Shown: positions 9,491 to 17,609, counted from the first letter of the stretch. The stretch: DNA of 64,000 nt from Zhihengliuella flava (GCF_015751895.1 NZ_JADOTZ010000001.1:1736001-1800000), one strand, 5' to 3'. Numbers and translations are program-made. The notes: generated from the sequence alone by a model not told the origin.

Positions 9491-9900
9491 GCCACGACCG
9501 TCCCGCCGTCCTCTTTGTCTGTTCGAAGAACGGCGGCAAGTCCCAGATGGCCGCCGGATTGATGCGGCGTGAGGCCGGGGACGCCGTCGACGTCAGCAGT
9601 GCGGGAACCGCGCCGGGTTCGGCGATCAACGGCCTCTCGGCCGAGGTGCTCCTGGACCTGGGCGTCGATATTCGCGCTGAGACCCCGCGGCAGCTGACCG
9701 AGGAGGCGATGCGCGCGGCAGGGCTCGTGGTCATTCTGGGCACCGAGGCGCAGGTGGACCCGGTCGACGGCGTCGTGATCGAACGGTGGGAAACTGACGA
9801 GCCCAGCCTGCGCGGGATCGGCGGCCGTGAGCGGATGGAACTGGTCCGCGATGACATCCATGCCCGCGTGCAGAACCTGAAGGAGCGGTTGCTCGGTTAG
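9487..9900 (+). CDS. Arsenate reductase, single-cysteine (mycothiol transferase-like) type
   Basis: A 137-residue LMW-PTPase-fold protein. Its P-loop is CSKNGGKSQ: Cys12 is the only cysteine in the protein, and Lys18 stands where canonical CX5R enzymes have Arg. The downstream WETDEPS keeps the general-acid Asp region. One-Cys ArsC proteins of Actinobacteria (C. glutamicum ArsC1/ArsC2) form an arsenate-mycothiol adduct that is resolved by mycoredoxin, and the GGKSQ form of the loop is familiar in that group. It overlaps arsR by 4 nt and is thus arsenic-induced with it. Its stop overlaps that of the convergent gene at 9897. It complements the three-Cys ArsC at 6135-6530. Confidence 0.87.
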   Translation: MSHDRPAVLFVCSKNGGKSQMAAGLMRREAGDAVDVSSAGTAPGSAINGLSAEVLLDLGVDIRAETPRQLTEEAMRAAGLVVILGTEAQVDPVDGVVIERWETDEPSLRGIGGRERMELVRDDIHARVQNLKERLLG

Positions 9901-10478
9901 TGCTCCGCGTGGTGCGGCTCGGCGGAGGCGACCTCCGTCGGGGCGGGGCCCCTCGCCTCAGGTGCCGCGGAGTCCGTGGGATTGAGCTCGCCGCGCAGTT
10001 CCAGCAGAGTGGATCGGTAGGCCTCTGGGGCGAAGGAGAGCGCCTGGGCCCCGGCGACCGGGGTGAAGCGTGGTGCACCCTTGACGGTGTCCTCCCACGC
10101 GAAGTGGTCCCACGTGACCGCCTCCTGGTCGAAGTGGAGTTCGCAGGAGAGGTAGCCGCACGCCTCGGAGCGGCACAGCGGGCAAAACAGCAGTCCCACC
10201 CGGTGCGGGCCCGGACCCTGTTCGAGCCCCAGCAGGTGGTCAATCCGCAGGAGCCCGGCGGCCGGGAAGGTGGAGCGAAGATCCGCCATTTCTGCCGGCA
10301 TGTCCAGCGCCCCGGACCAGTCCCGCACCCATTGCTGGAGCGGTTGGTCGTTGATCTGGATGTTCCAGATGGTGAAGTGCTCCGGCTTCGTCGGCCGGCG
10401 GAACAGGCCGCGGCGCTTCTGCGCGCGGCGCGTTCCGGCCATCTCCTTGAAGGAGAGCACGTGTGGGCCGTCCATCAT
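9897..10478 (-). CDS. Conserved hypothetical protein with four-cysteine cluster
   Basis: A 193-residue protein of unknown function. A compact cluster, Cys99, Cys102, Cys107 and Cys112 in CPLCRSEACGYLSC, looks like a zinc knuckle. The N-terminus is basic (RRAQKRRGLFRRP), the middle is Trp-rich (FTIWNIQINDQ, QQWVRDWSG), and an Ala/Pro/Glu tail follows. The motif WDHFAWED and the repeated aromatic residues suggest a folded cytosolic domain. It overlaps the convergent arsC by 4 nt. ATG 10478 is preceded at 6 nt by CATACT (10485-10490, minus strand), so a leaderless transcript is likely; ATG 10475 is an alternative start. I cannot assign a function. Confidence 0.7.
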   Translation of the reverse strand: MMDGPHVLSFKEMAGTRRAQKRRGLFRRPTKPEHFTIWNIQINDQPLQQWVRDWSGALDMPAEMADLRSTFPAAGLLRIDHLLGLEQGPGPHRVGLLFCPLCRSEACGYLSCELHFDQEAVTWDHFAWEDTVKGAPRFTPVAGAQALSFAPEAYRSTLLELRGELNPTDSAAPEARGPAPTEVASAEPHHAEH

Positions 10479-10554
10479 TCACCTAGTATGCGTCCGACCG
10501 CCGGCAGAAGTGGGTTATTACGGCAGAAAAGTTCCGGTGGTTCCCCGCGCCGGC

Positions 10555-11781
10555 TCACCGGGACTCGCGGCCGACCCAAGCCAGCAGGCTCGCGACGGCG
10601 GCGCGTGTCGCCGTCGTCAGCGTCGGCTCCGGGACGGGGCCGAAGAAGGGCGAGTGGTTGATGGGCAGGTCCGTCTCCCCCTCGAAACCACCGAACATCC
10701 AGTAGACCGTCGGCACGCCGATCGCCGCCCCGAGATGGCCGAAGTCCTCCGACCCCATGAGCGGGCCGCTGCGGCGCACGTTCTCGCCGCCGAGGGCGTG
10801 CTCCAGCGCGGTCGTCACGCGCTCCGCCGCAGCCGGCTGATTATAGTTCTCCGGGAAGTCGTACAACGCTTCGATGAGCGGAGGCTCGGCGCCGGAGGCC
10901 GTGGCCTCGGCCTGCACGATTCGCTCGACCGCCGCCAGCACCTGGGCGCGCACCTCGGGTGTGAGCGTGCGGATGTTGAGGGTGAATTCGGCCTGATCGG
11001 GAATGATGTTCTCCTTCAGGCCAGCGTGGAATGTGCCGACGGTGACGACGGCCGGGCTCATCGGGTCCAGCTCGCGGGAGACGATCGTTTGCAGGCGGGT
11101 CACCATGGCCGCGCCCAGCACGATCGGGTCGATCGATTGCTGCGGTTGTGAACCGTGGGACTGCCGCCCGCGCACCACGACGCGGAGGGCGTCCGCCATG
11201 GCCATCGCGGTGCCGTGGCTGATGCTGATGGTTCCCGCGCGCTGCGGCATGACGTGCTGGCCGAGGACGACGGCGGGCCGGGGCGCCCGGTCCCAGAGGC
11301 CGTCGTCGACCATGGCTCGGGCCCCCGCGGCCGTCTCTTCACCGGGCTGGAAGATCAGGACCACGGTGCCGGACCACGCGCTGCGGTCGGCGTCGAGCAA
11401 GCGCGCGGCGGTGAGCAGAGCGGTCACGTGAGTGTCGTGGCCGCACCCATGCATGACGGGGACCTCGGTGCCGTCGGGCAGCGTGCCGGTGGCCGTGGAG
11501 GCGTACTCCAGCCCGGTGTCCTCGGCAATCGGGAGGCCGTCTGTATCGGCGCGGAAGGCCACCACGGGGCCCTCGCCTTCGCGGAGGATGCCGACGACGC
11601 CGGTGCCTCCGCAGCGGAAGTTCTCCACGCCAAAGGAATCGAGTTCTGCCGCGATGAAATCGGCGGTGGCGTGCTCCTGCATGCTCAGCTCGGGGTGTGC
11701 GTGCAGATGCCGGTACACGCCCAGCAGCTGCTCCACCGTGCTGGCGTCGAGGGGGCGAGTGGGATCACAAGTCATAGACAT
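10555..11781 (-). CDS. M20-family amidohydrolase (hippurate hydrolase/N-acyl-amino-acid deacylase-like)
   Basis: A 408-residue metallohydrolase of the M20D group, which cleaves the amide of N-acyl amino acids or indole-acetyl conjugates. Metal-site motifs are HGCGHD at 111-116 (with the characteristic Cys113), the preceding FRADTDGLP at about 76-84, and the catalytic Glu of QPGEETAAGA at about 150. The lid domain follows in the middle. AGGAG lies 9 nt upstream of the ATG. The gene is 16 nt behind two membrane-protein genes on the same strand, suggesting that these import its substrate. A divergent amidase and an Lrp-type regulator lie next to them. The exact substrate cannot be read from the sequence. 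Confidence 0.9.
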   Translation of the reverse strand: MSMTCDPTRPLDASTVEQLLGVYRHLHAHPELSMQEHATADFIAAELDSFGVENFRCGGTGVVGILREGEGPVVAFRADTDGLPIAEDTGLEYASTATGTLPDGTEVPVMHGCGHDTHVTALLTAARLLDADRSAWSGTVVLIFQPGEETAAGARAMVDDGLWDRAPRPAVVLGQHVMPQRAGTISISHGTAMAMADALRVVVRGRQSHGSQPQQSIDPIVLGAAMVTRLQTIVSRELDPMSPAVVTVGTFHAGLKENIIPDQAEFTLNIRTLTPEVRAQVLAAVERIVQAEATASGAEPPLIEALYDFPENYNQPAAAERVTTALEHALGGENVRRSGPLMGSEDFGHLGAAIGVPTVYWMFGGFEGETDLPINHSPFFGPVPEPTLTTATRAAVASLLAWVGRESR

Positions 11782-11797
11782 GTAGAGCTTCTCCTAT

Positions 11798-12490
11798 TCA
11801 GCCGCGCGGGCGCGCGAACCATGAAATGACGGCGGTGGCGACCACGCCGAGGGCGGTACCGAAGTAGGTGAGGGCCGGGACGGCGGGGACTACCACAAAG
11901 ACCACGACGACGGCGACGGCGAGCGAGATCAGGGTGGGGCGCAGTTGCTTGACGCTAGCGATGGCCTGCACCAGCACGGCGCCAACAATCGAGGGCAGGA
12001 TGTAGAGCCGAGCCACCTCGGTGACGGACTCCGGGATGGCGCTGAGCAGCCAGGTGCCGAGAATGCCCACGAACACCAAGAGTGAGGTCAGGTGGACGAT
12101 CGCGGCTCCGCAGATGCCCATGACGGCCGCCAAGTCTCCTTGCTTGGTACCGGGCTTGGCGTCGATGCGGCCCTGCGCGCAGATGGCGGCCGGCAGCAAC
12201 TTGTTGGCGATGTTCCCGATCATGAAGGCCTGATACATAGCGGCCGGGCCAAGAATGGGGAAGTAGGTGATGGGCTCGACGATGGCGAAGACGAGGAACG
12301 TGGTGGCCACGGCAAGGTAGGCCGTGATGACGTGTGCCAGCGTGATGCCGAGATCCATGAAGAGGGCGATGTAGAGCGGGCCAGCAAGAGAGAGGAGCAG
12401 TCCTGCCACCATGGTGATTCGTCCCCAGCGGGACGTGGTGCGCTCGAACTCGTGCAGTCCTGCCGGGCGGGTGATCGTTGAGGTTGTCAC
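11798..12490 (-). CDS. Multi-pass membrane protein paired with the DUF5058-like protein
   Basis: About 230 residues with six or seven hydrophobic helices (such as MVAGLLLSLAGPLYIAL and AVAVVVVFVVVPAVPAL) and a short Thr-rich N-terminus. A loop ICAQGRIDAKPGTKQGDLAA lies between helices. I chose GTG 12490, which is preceded by AAGGA at 7 nt; a longer reading from GTG 12520 would overlap the upstream stop by 4 nt and is also possible. The gene is between a DUF5058-like gene and the M20 amidohydrolase, so it is probably one half of a two-component importer. I do not recognise a named family with confidence. Confidence 0.75.
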   Translation of the reverse strand: MTTSTITRPAGLHEFERTTSRWGRITMVAGLLLSLAGPLYIALFMDLGITLAHVITAYLAVATTFLVFAIVEPITYFPILGPAAMYQAFMIGNIANKLLPAAICAQGRIDAKPGTKQGDLAAVMGICGAAIVHLTSLLVFVGILGTWLLSAIPESVTEVARLYILPSIVGAVLVQAIASVKQLRPTLISLAVAVVVVFVVVPAVPALTYFGTALGVVATAVISWFARPRG

Positions 12491-12516
12491 GGGGTGTCCT
12501 TCGGCGAAAGTGGGGC

Positions 12517-13272
12517 TCACGCAGTGGTGGCCGTGTGGGCGAAGTAGGCGAAGACCAGGGCCACGCTAATGGCGATTCCCAGCGCCCACTCCTTGAGCCA
12601 GCCCGCATTGAGCTTCTTGGCGAGCAGGAGCAAGGCGGCCATGACGATCGTGGAAACGAGGATGGTCAGGGCGCCGAGCGCGGATTTGGGCAGTTCTGAA
12701 ACCACCAGCGTGGAAAAGGCGCCCAAAAGCGCCGCTCCGGGAATCAACGCCATCACGGCGGGGTTGACCTCCGAGAGCTTGTTCCCGCCGCGTTTCATCA
12801 GCGGGGTGAGGATCAGCGTCGCGAGCATCCACGCCCCGCCGCTGAGGCTCATGGCGATCAAGGCGACCGCGAAGACCTGTTGCGTGTAGTCGGGCCCGCC
12901 GAGGTCCGCGCCGAGAGCGGCGGAGGCGATCGTTGCGGAGGCGACCTCCGTTTGAACGGATCCGATGAGGCCGATACGCACCAGGACCGCGGGCGTGCCG
13001 AACAGGGCCAACAAGGCGATCGCGACGAGGACGACCGCGAGGGACGGGCCGATCGAGGAAATGGCCCCGGAGCGCAGGGCCCGGTTGAGGTCCTTCCGCT
13101 CCAGGCCCACCGTTGACCCTGCAGTGCGGGCGGCCTTCATGTAGATCAGCGTCTGAACGAAGATCACGGCGAAGACGCCGAGGGCGAAGACCCAGAGGAT
13201 GGGCGAGTTCGCCACGGCGCCGATGTCCGTGGACGCACCGTTGGCGGCGGCGGCCGCAAAAGTGCTGCTCAT
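12517..13272 (-). CDS. DUF5058-like multi-pass membrane protein
   Basis: A 251-residue integral membrane protein with about six helices. The N-terminal pattern, a hydrophobic helix ILWVFALGVFAVIFVQTLIY followed by MKAARTAGSTVGL, resembles DUF5058 proteins. These are often encoded beside another small membrane protein and an M20 amidohydrolase, as here. The ATG at 13272 is preceded by AAGGACCCCTC (GGA about 8 nt upstream); the longer in-frame extension to 13545 is the antisense of the amidase leader and is not protein-like. The likely role is transport of the amidohydrolase substrate; that is inferred from neighbours only. Confidence 0.75.
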   Translation of the reverse strand: MSSTFAAAAANGASTDIGAVANSPILWVFALGVFAVIFVQTLIYMKAARTAGSTVGLERKDLNRALRSGAISSIGPSLAVVLVAIALLALFGTPAVLVRIGLIGSVQTEVASATIASAALGADLGGPDYTQQVFAVALIAMSLSGGAWMLATLILTPLMKRGGNKLSEVNPAVMALIPGAALLGAFSTLVVSELPKSALGALTILVSTIVMAALLLLAKKLNAGWLKEWALGIAISVALVFAYFAHTATTA

Positions 13273-13295
13273 GAGGGGTCCTTCCGATGCGATGC

Positions 13296-13317
13296 GAATG
13301 TGATGTCCACAACATTC
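13296..13317. promoter_or_regulatory. Inverted repeat in the divergent promoter region, candidate operator
   Basis: GAATGT (13296-13301) and ACATTC (13312-13317) form a perfect 6-bp inverted repeat over 22 bp, 24 nt upstream of the DUF5058-like start. It lies in the 230-bp gap between divergent operons. It may bind the Lrp-type regulator encoded at 14910-15869. The arm is short, so chance is possible. Confidence 0.3.
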
Positions 13318-13502
13318 ACACTTGCGGGGGCCCGGTTCAATGATTGGCGGATTCGGACGGCGAGTTGTCGATATCCGCCACTGGTGCCCAAAAGCCCCCG
13401 CCAGCTTCCCTCGATCAGTGGCCTCCATCACACTCAAGGGAGTGCGGCTGTGGGCGGGATGCCCGCAGCACCCCGAGCCCGCCCGCCTACCCAGGAGAAA
13501 TG

Positions 13503-14981
13503 ATGACCGATCTGCTCGAACAGTCCGCGACCGAACTGACGGCACTGCTGGCTGCCGGCGAGGTGTCCTCGCGCGAACTCACGCAGGCACAGCTGGACCG
13601 CATCGCGGCGGTCAACCCGTCCCTCAACGCAATCGTCACCGTGGATGAGGAGGGGGCCATGGAGCGGGCCCATGCGGCGGACCAGGCGCTGACGCGCGGT
13701 GGCCCGACCGGTCCGCTGCACGGCCTGCCGATGACGCACAAGGACACCCACCTCGTCGCGGGCATGCGGTCGACGAACGGCTCTCCCGCGCTCGCCGATC
13801 ACATGCCGGGGCGCGACGACGTCATCGTGGCCCGGCTGCGCGCGGCCGGCGTCGTCGCGACCGGCAAGTCCAACGTGCCCGAGTTCGGCGCCGGCTCCCA
13901 CACATTCAACGAGGTCTTCGGCACTACGGTTAATCCGTATGCGCCCACGCGCAGCGCGGGTGGCTCCAGCGGGGGGCTGGCCGCGGCCCTGGCCGCGCGG
14001 ATTCAGCCGCTCGGCGAGGGCAGTGACATGGGCGGTTCGGTGCGGATTCCAGCCTCTTTTTGCAACGTTTTCGGGTTTCGCCCCTCCGTGGGCGTGATCC
14101 CGATGCCGAGCGACCGCAACGCGTGGGCGTGGTTGGGGCGCGTGGGGCCGATGGCCCGGTCGGTGGAAGACCTGGAACTCTTCATGCGGGCCACGGCGGG
14201 CCCGGCTCCCGAGCTCCAGTTGCAGGCTCCGTTGGACGCTGCGGCCTTCGGTGGGCCGGCGCCGGAAGACCTGCGAGGGGTACGCATTGGCGTGAGCTAC
14301 GACTTCGGGCTGGGAGTTCCCGTGGAGGCGCCCATGCTGGAGGCGTTGGACCGGACCATCGCGACCTTCGAGGCGCTCGGTGCCACCGTGGAGCAGGCCT
14401 CCCCCGATCTGGGCGAGGCGGACCGGGTCTTCGGCAATACCCGGGCCTTCGATTTTGCCAACAGCCTAGGGAGCCTCGTGGATTCGCGCCCCGAGCTCGT
14501 CAAGCCAGAGGTGATCTGGAACGTGGAAAAGGGGTGGGCACTGAGCGCCCGCGAGATCATGGAGACCACGGCGGCCGCCACGCGGTTGCAGGCCAAGGTG
14601 CGGACCTACTTCGCCTCGTACGACTACTTCCTGAGCCCCGGCGCTCAGGTTCTGCCGTTTGATGCCACGCTGCGCTATCCCCAGCAGGTGGCCGGCGTCG
14701 AGTCCCAGACTTATCTGGACTGGATGCGTTCCGCGTGCCTCATCTCGGCGACCGGACTGCCGACGGTCGCGATGCCCGCCGGTTTTAGCGCCTCGGGGCT
14801 CCCCACCGGCGTGCAACTGACGGGCTATCACTACCGAGACCCGCAGCTGTTGCGCGTGGCCCGGTGCTATGAGGAGGCGACGGGCTACGCGCGGCGTGCG
14901 CCGGAGGGCCTAGGCCAGGGCCGTGTCGTTGAGACGGCCCCCGCGCTTGCGGGCGCGCATCACCATGGTGAGGTCGAATGA
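13503..14981 (+). CDS. Amidase (amidase signature family)
   Basis: A 492-residue amidase-signature enzyme that hydrolyses a carboxamide. The Ser-cisSer-Lys triad is complete: Lys80 in THKD, Ser155 in GGSSGG, and Ser179 in GSDMGGSVRIPA. These match the usual spacing of GatA-type enzymes to within one residue. The C-terminal region contains the family's late conserved part (TGLPTVAMPAGFSASGLPTGVQ). ATG 13503 follows AGGAG at 5 nt. It is divergent from the membrane-protein and M20 genes and is not beside gatB or gatC, so a catabolic amidase is more likely than tRNA amidotransferase. Its last 72 nt overlap the convergent regulator gene. Confidence 0.92.
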   Translation: MTDLLEQSATELTALLAAGEVSSRELTQAQLDRIAAVNPSLNAIVTVDEEGAMERAHAADQALTRGGPTGPLHGLPMTHKDTHLVAGMRSTNGSPALADHMPGRDDVIVARLRAAGVVATGKSNVPEFGAGSHTFNEVFGTTVNPYAPTRSAGGSSGGLAAALAARIQPLGEGSDMGGSVRIPASFCNVFGFRPSVGVIPMPSDRNAWAWLGRVGPMARSVEDLELFMRATAGPAPELQLQAPLDAAAFGGPAPEDLRGVRIGVSYDFGLGVPVEAPMLEALDRTIATFEALGATVEQASPDLGEADRVFGNTRAFDFANSLGSLVDSRPELVKPEVIWNVEKGWALSAREIMETTAAATRLQAKVRTYFASYDYFLSPGAQVLPFDATLRYPQQVAGVESQTYLDWMRSACLISATGLPTVAMPAGFSASGLPTGVQLTGYHYRDPQLLRVARCYEEATGYARRAPEGLGQGRVVETAPALAGAHHHGEVE

Positions 14982-15869
14982 GTCGACGCCGGAGGCCCAC
15001 TCGGACTGCGTGACAAACTCGTAGAGCTCAGAGCTCGTCGCCAGCGTGACATCGACGACGATTTGCGAACTCCCCGCCAGGGCGGCCGCGTAGCGCACCC
15101 GCTCATCGCGGCGGAGGGATTCGCCGATCCGATCGATCTTGTCCGGCGCGATGCGCAACCAGACGAGGGCTTCCACGGGCAGCCCCACGGCCGCGGGCTC
15201 CACCAAGAGGCGCAGGTGCACGCTGTCGCTGCGGAGGAGCCACTCGACGCGGCGCCGGGCCGTGGTTTCGGAGACGCCCGCGCGACGGGAAATTTCCTCG
15301 TAGCTCATGCGGGCGTTGCTGATGAGGCAATCGACGATGTCCTGATCCTGCGCTGAGAGGTTCGGTTCAGTCAGCGTGCCGTCGGCTTGGGGCGGCCGGG
15401 AGCCGATCAGCTGGTCGGCTTCGTCCCGGGTCAGTGCGCCGATCCGCCAGGAGCGTATGGTGCGGAAATACTTCAGGATCGGCAGCGTTTCCGCGTGCGC
15501 AATCCCTGGCGTGGTGGCGAGCTCGATGGAGACCAGATGGGCGAGCCGATCCCGGCTGGTGACGATTTCGGCGACCACGTCCGTGGAGCCCGTCACCATG
15601 TAGGCAAAGCTGGTGTCGGCCCGGGCCGCGAGGGCTTCGGTGGTCACCGGAGTGGATCCGGGAGCGCACTGCGTGCGCACCAGAAGCGACGCGGCGCGGG
15701 AGCGAATCCCGACGGCGGCGATCCGCCCTCCCGCTAGCAACTCGGAGCCCCGGCGGGCGATCGTCCTCTCGTTTTCGTTCAGAACCTGCGCGACCGTGCG
15801 CCATGACGCGCGCGGATTGAGCTGCAGAGCGGCGGTGATCCGCCGCTCTAACTCGTCGAGAACGTCCAT
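14910..15869 (-). CDS. Lrp/AsnC-family regulator with two HTH-sensor modules
   Basis: A 319-residue fusion of two Lrp/AsnC units. The first HTH is near 15-45 (LNPRASWRTVAQVLNENERT) and its ligand domain at about 65-145. The second HTH is near 175-205 (DCLISNARMSYEEISRRAGV) with a second ligand domain to about 305. Single-unit Lrp proteins have about 150 residues, so this is a tandem form known in Actinobacteria. It is convergent with the amidase and overlaps it by 72 nt. Lrp proteins respond to amino acids, so it probably controls the amidase and the M20/transport operon according to amino-acid supply. Confidence 0.85.
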   Translation of the reverse strand: MDVLDELERRITAALQLNPRASWRTVAQVLNENERTIARRGSELLAGGRIAAVGIRSRAASLLVRTQCAPGSTPVTTEALAARADTSFAYMVTGSTDVVAEIVTSRDRLAHLVSIELATTPGIAHAETLPILKYFRTIRSWRIGALTRDEADQLIGSRPPQADGTLTEPNLSAQDQDIVDCLISNARMSYEEISRRAGVSETTARRRVEWLLRSDSVHLRLLVEPAAVGLPVEALVWLRIAPDKIDRIGESLRRDERVRYAAALAGSSQIVVDVTLATSSELYEFVTQSEWASGVDSFDLTMVMRARKRGGRLNDTALA

Positions 15870-15953
15870 CCTGTCAGTACCCTTTGCCCGGCGGTGATCT
15901 TGGAGGGAAGCCTAGCGGAGCTCGCCCGCGGCGTGCCCGGTGTGACGACGAGC

Positions 15954-16844
15954 TCAGTGGGGCAGGGAGACGCCTGTGGGTCCCTCGTGGGCGAGCCCGT
16001 CGGCCAGCAGAGATCCTAGGCACCGGAGGCGCTGCTCCTCCGGCGCCCCGGTGGACTGCACGACGTCGGCCCGCAGGAGGGCCTCTCGTGGCACCGGCGC
16101 CTCGGCGTCCCGGAGCGCGGCCATGAACGCCCCGCGCACTTGGCGGTCAGTCCCCGCCCACGGCTGACCCTTGGGGGTGTAGTGCGGGGCCGGCTGGCCG
16201 GCGGCGATCCACGCGCACGATGCGGCTACCGGACAGGCGTCGCATTTCGGTGATCGCGCGGTGCAGACCAACGCGCCCAGCTCCATGACCGCGGCGTTCC
16301 AGCGGCAGGCGAGCGCGTCGTCGTCGGGCATGAGATCCGCGGCGAGCCGTGCCTCGGCGGCGGTGTAGCTCGGCTCAGGCAAGGCGCGGCCAGTGAAGAG
16401 CCGGGCGTGGACGCGGCGGATGTTGGTGTCGACCACGACCTCGGGCTGGTTGAACGCGAAGCAGGCGACCGCGGCGGCGGTGTACGTTCCGACGCCGGGT
16501 AGGGCCAATAGCTCGTCGGGGGTGCGTGGCACGGCGCCGTCGTGTTCCTCGACGATGCGCGTGGCCGCGGCGTGCAGGCGCAGCGCGCGGCGCGGATAGC
16601 CGAGCCGGCCCCAGGCGCGCAACGCCTCGCCGGCGGGTTCTGCGGCCAGATCGGCAGGGGTGGGCCAGCGCTGCATCCACTCCTCCCACACGGGCAGGAC
16701 GCGCACCACCGGGGTTTGCTGCAGCATAAATTCGCTCACCATGACGCTCCACGCGCTGGCCTCGGGGTGACGCCATGGCAGATCGCGACCGTTCTGGGCG
16801 AACCAGTCGGTGATCGCGTGGTGAAGCTGGCGGATCTGTGGCAC
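15954..16844 (-). CDS. mutY: A/G-specific adenine glycosylase
   Basis: Base-excision repair enzyme that removes adenine paired with 8-oxoguanine. In the 296-residue protein Glu38 (SEFMLQQTPV) and Asp139 (VVVDTNIRRV) match the catalytic residues of E. coli MutY. The helix-hairpin-helix is LPGVGTYTAAAV at 115-126, and the 4Fe-4S motif is CTARSPKCDACPVAASC. The C-terminal region after the cluster is only about 80 residues, so the full NUDIX-like 8-oxoG recognition domain is reduced, as in many actinobacterial MutY. The start is GTG 16844, with TAGGGT 6 nt upstream (16851-16856, minus strand) and no Shine-Dalgarno, so probably leaderless. Confidence 0.93.
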   Translation of the reverse strand: MPQIRQLHHAITDWFAQNGRDLPWRHPEASAWSVMVSEFMLQQTPVVRVLPVWEEWMQRWPTPADLAAEPAGEALRAWGRLGYPRRALRLHAAATRIVEEHDGAVPRTPDELLALPGVGTYTAAAVACFAFNQPEVVVDTNIRRVHARLFTGRALPEPSYTAAEARLAADLMPDDDALACRWNAAVMELGALVCTARSPKCDACPVAASCAWIAAGQPAPHYTPKGQPWAGTDRQVRGAFMAALRDAEAPVPREALLRADVVQSTGAPEEQRLRCLGSLLADGLAHEGPTGVSLPH

Positions 16845-16907
16845 CCGAATACCCTAACGCGGCGCGTGTCATCCCGGCTCGCGCGGGGACGGTTATACGC
16901 TGGGCTC

Positions 16908-17543
16908 ATGAGTGCCCCTCGCCGCCCCAGCCCGGCCGTTTATCGGCGCCGGCGCCTTGTTGTGCTGTTGGCTGCCCTCGTCGTGGTCGCGCTTCTCGTG
17001 TGGGGTGGATTCGCCGGGGTGAGTGCGTTGCGCGCCATGACAGCCGAGGGGCGGTCTGACGCTTCGGCGCAGCCCTCGGCCTCGGCGGACTCTCCCGCCT
17101 CCGGCGCCGAATCCGGCGCCGATTCCAGTGCGGAGCCCACCGAGTCCGCGGATCCGAGCAGCTGTCAGCCGGGGGATGTATCTGTCAGCGCGTCAACGGA
17201 GAAACGGGTTCACGGAACGGATGAGGACCCCGTCCTGATCATGACGGTGGAGAACACGGGCGACTTCGATTGCGACGTGAATGTGGGCACGCGGGAGCAG
17301 GAATTCCTGATCGAGAGCGGCGATGACCGCATCTATTCCACGAAGGACTGCCTGAAGGACAGCACGGTGCTGGATATCACCATGGAGCCGGGTCAGAAGG
17401 AGACGGCCCGTTTCACGTGGGAGCGGGTGCGCAGCGCGCCGGGATGCCCCGGCGTCTCGGCCCATCCGCGGCCTGGTACGTACGTGTTCATCGCCAAGCT
17501 GGGCAACCGCACGTCGGACAAAGCGGTCTTCGAACTGCAGTAG
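16908..17543 (+). CDS. Exported, membrane-anchored protein with Ser/Ala-rich stalk
   Basis: A 211-residue protein with a basic N-terminus, one membrane helix (about 20-40, LVVLLAALVVVALLVWGGF), a low-complexity Ser/Ala/Glu/Asp stalk (about 50-85) and a C-terminal extracellular beta-rich domain of about 125 residues. That domain has four cysteines (SCQPG, DFDCDV, KDCLKD, APGCPG), probably two disulfides, and the pattern VENTGDFDCDVNVG recalls Ig-like domains. Function is unknown. The ATG at 16908 lies 6 nt after TACGCT (16896-16901) without a ribosome site, so the transcript is probably leaderless. It is divergent from mutY. Confidence 0.75.
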   Translation: MSAPRRPSPAVYRRRRLVVLLAALVVVALLVWGGFAGVSALRAMTAEGRSDASAQPSASADSPASGAESGADSSAEPTESADPSSCQPGDVSVSASTEKRVHGTDEDPVLIMTVENTGDFDCDVNVGTREQEFLIESGDDRIYSTKDCLKDSTVLDITMEPGQKETARFTWERVRSAPGCPGVSAHPRPGTYVFIAKLGNRTSDKAVFELQ

Positions 17544-17573
17544 CTCCGGCGTGCCGGCCGTGCGGGCATTCCC

Positions 17574-17609
17574 TTGACAGGCAAATTTCTACTTGCCTAT
17601 TCTGAGGGC
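17574..17609 (+). promoter_or_regulatory. Leaderless promoter with embedded operator for the arsR-VOC pair
   Basis: A perfect TTGACA (17574-17579), an 18-nt spacer and TATTCT (17598-17603), then 6 nt to the ATG at 17610, so transcription should start at the ATG itself. An inverted repeat AGGCAA-N8-TTGCCT (17579-17598) fills the spacer exactly, which suits repression by the ArsR-type protein encoded directly downstream. Confidence 0.75.

Noticed and set aside
13344-13502. N-terminal extension of the amidase
   Set aside because: The extra 53 codons are not family-like, and AGGAG 5 nt upstream of ATG 13503 fixes the start.
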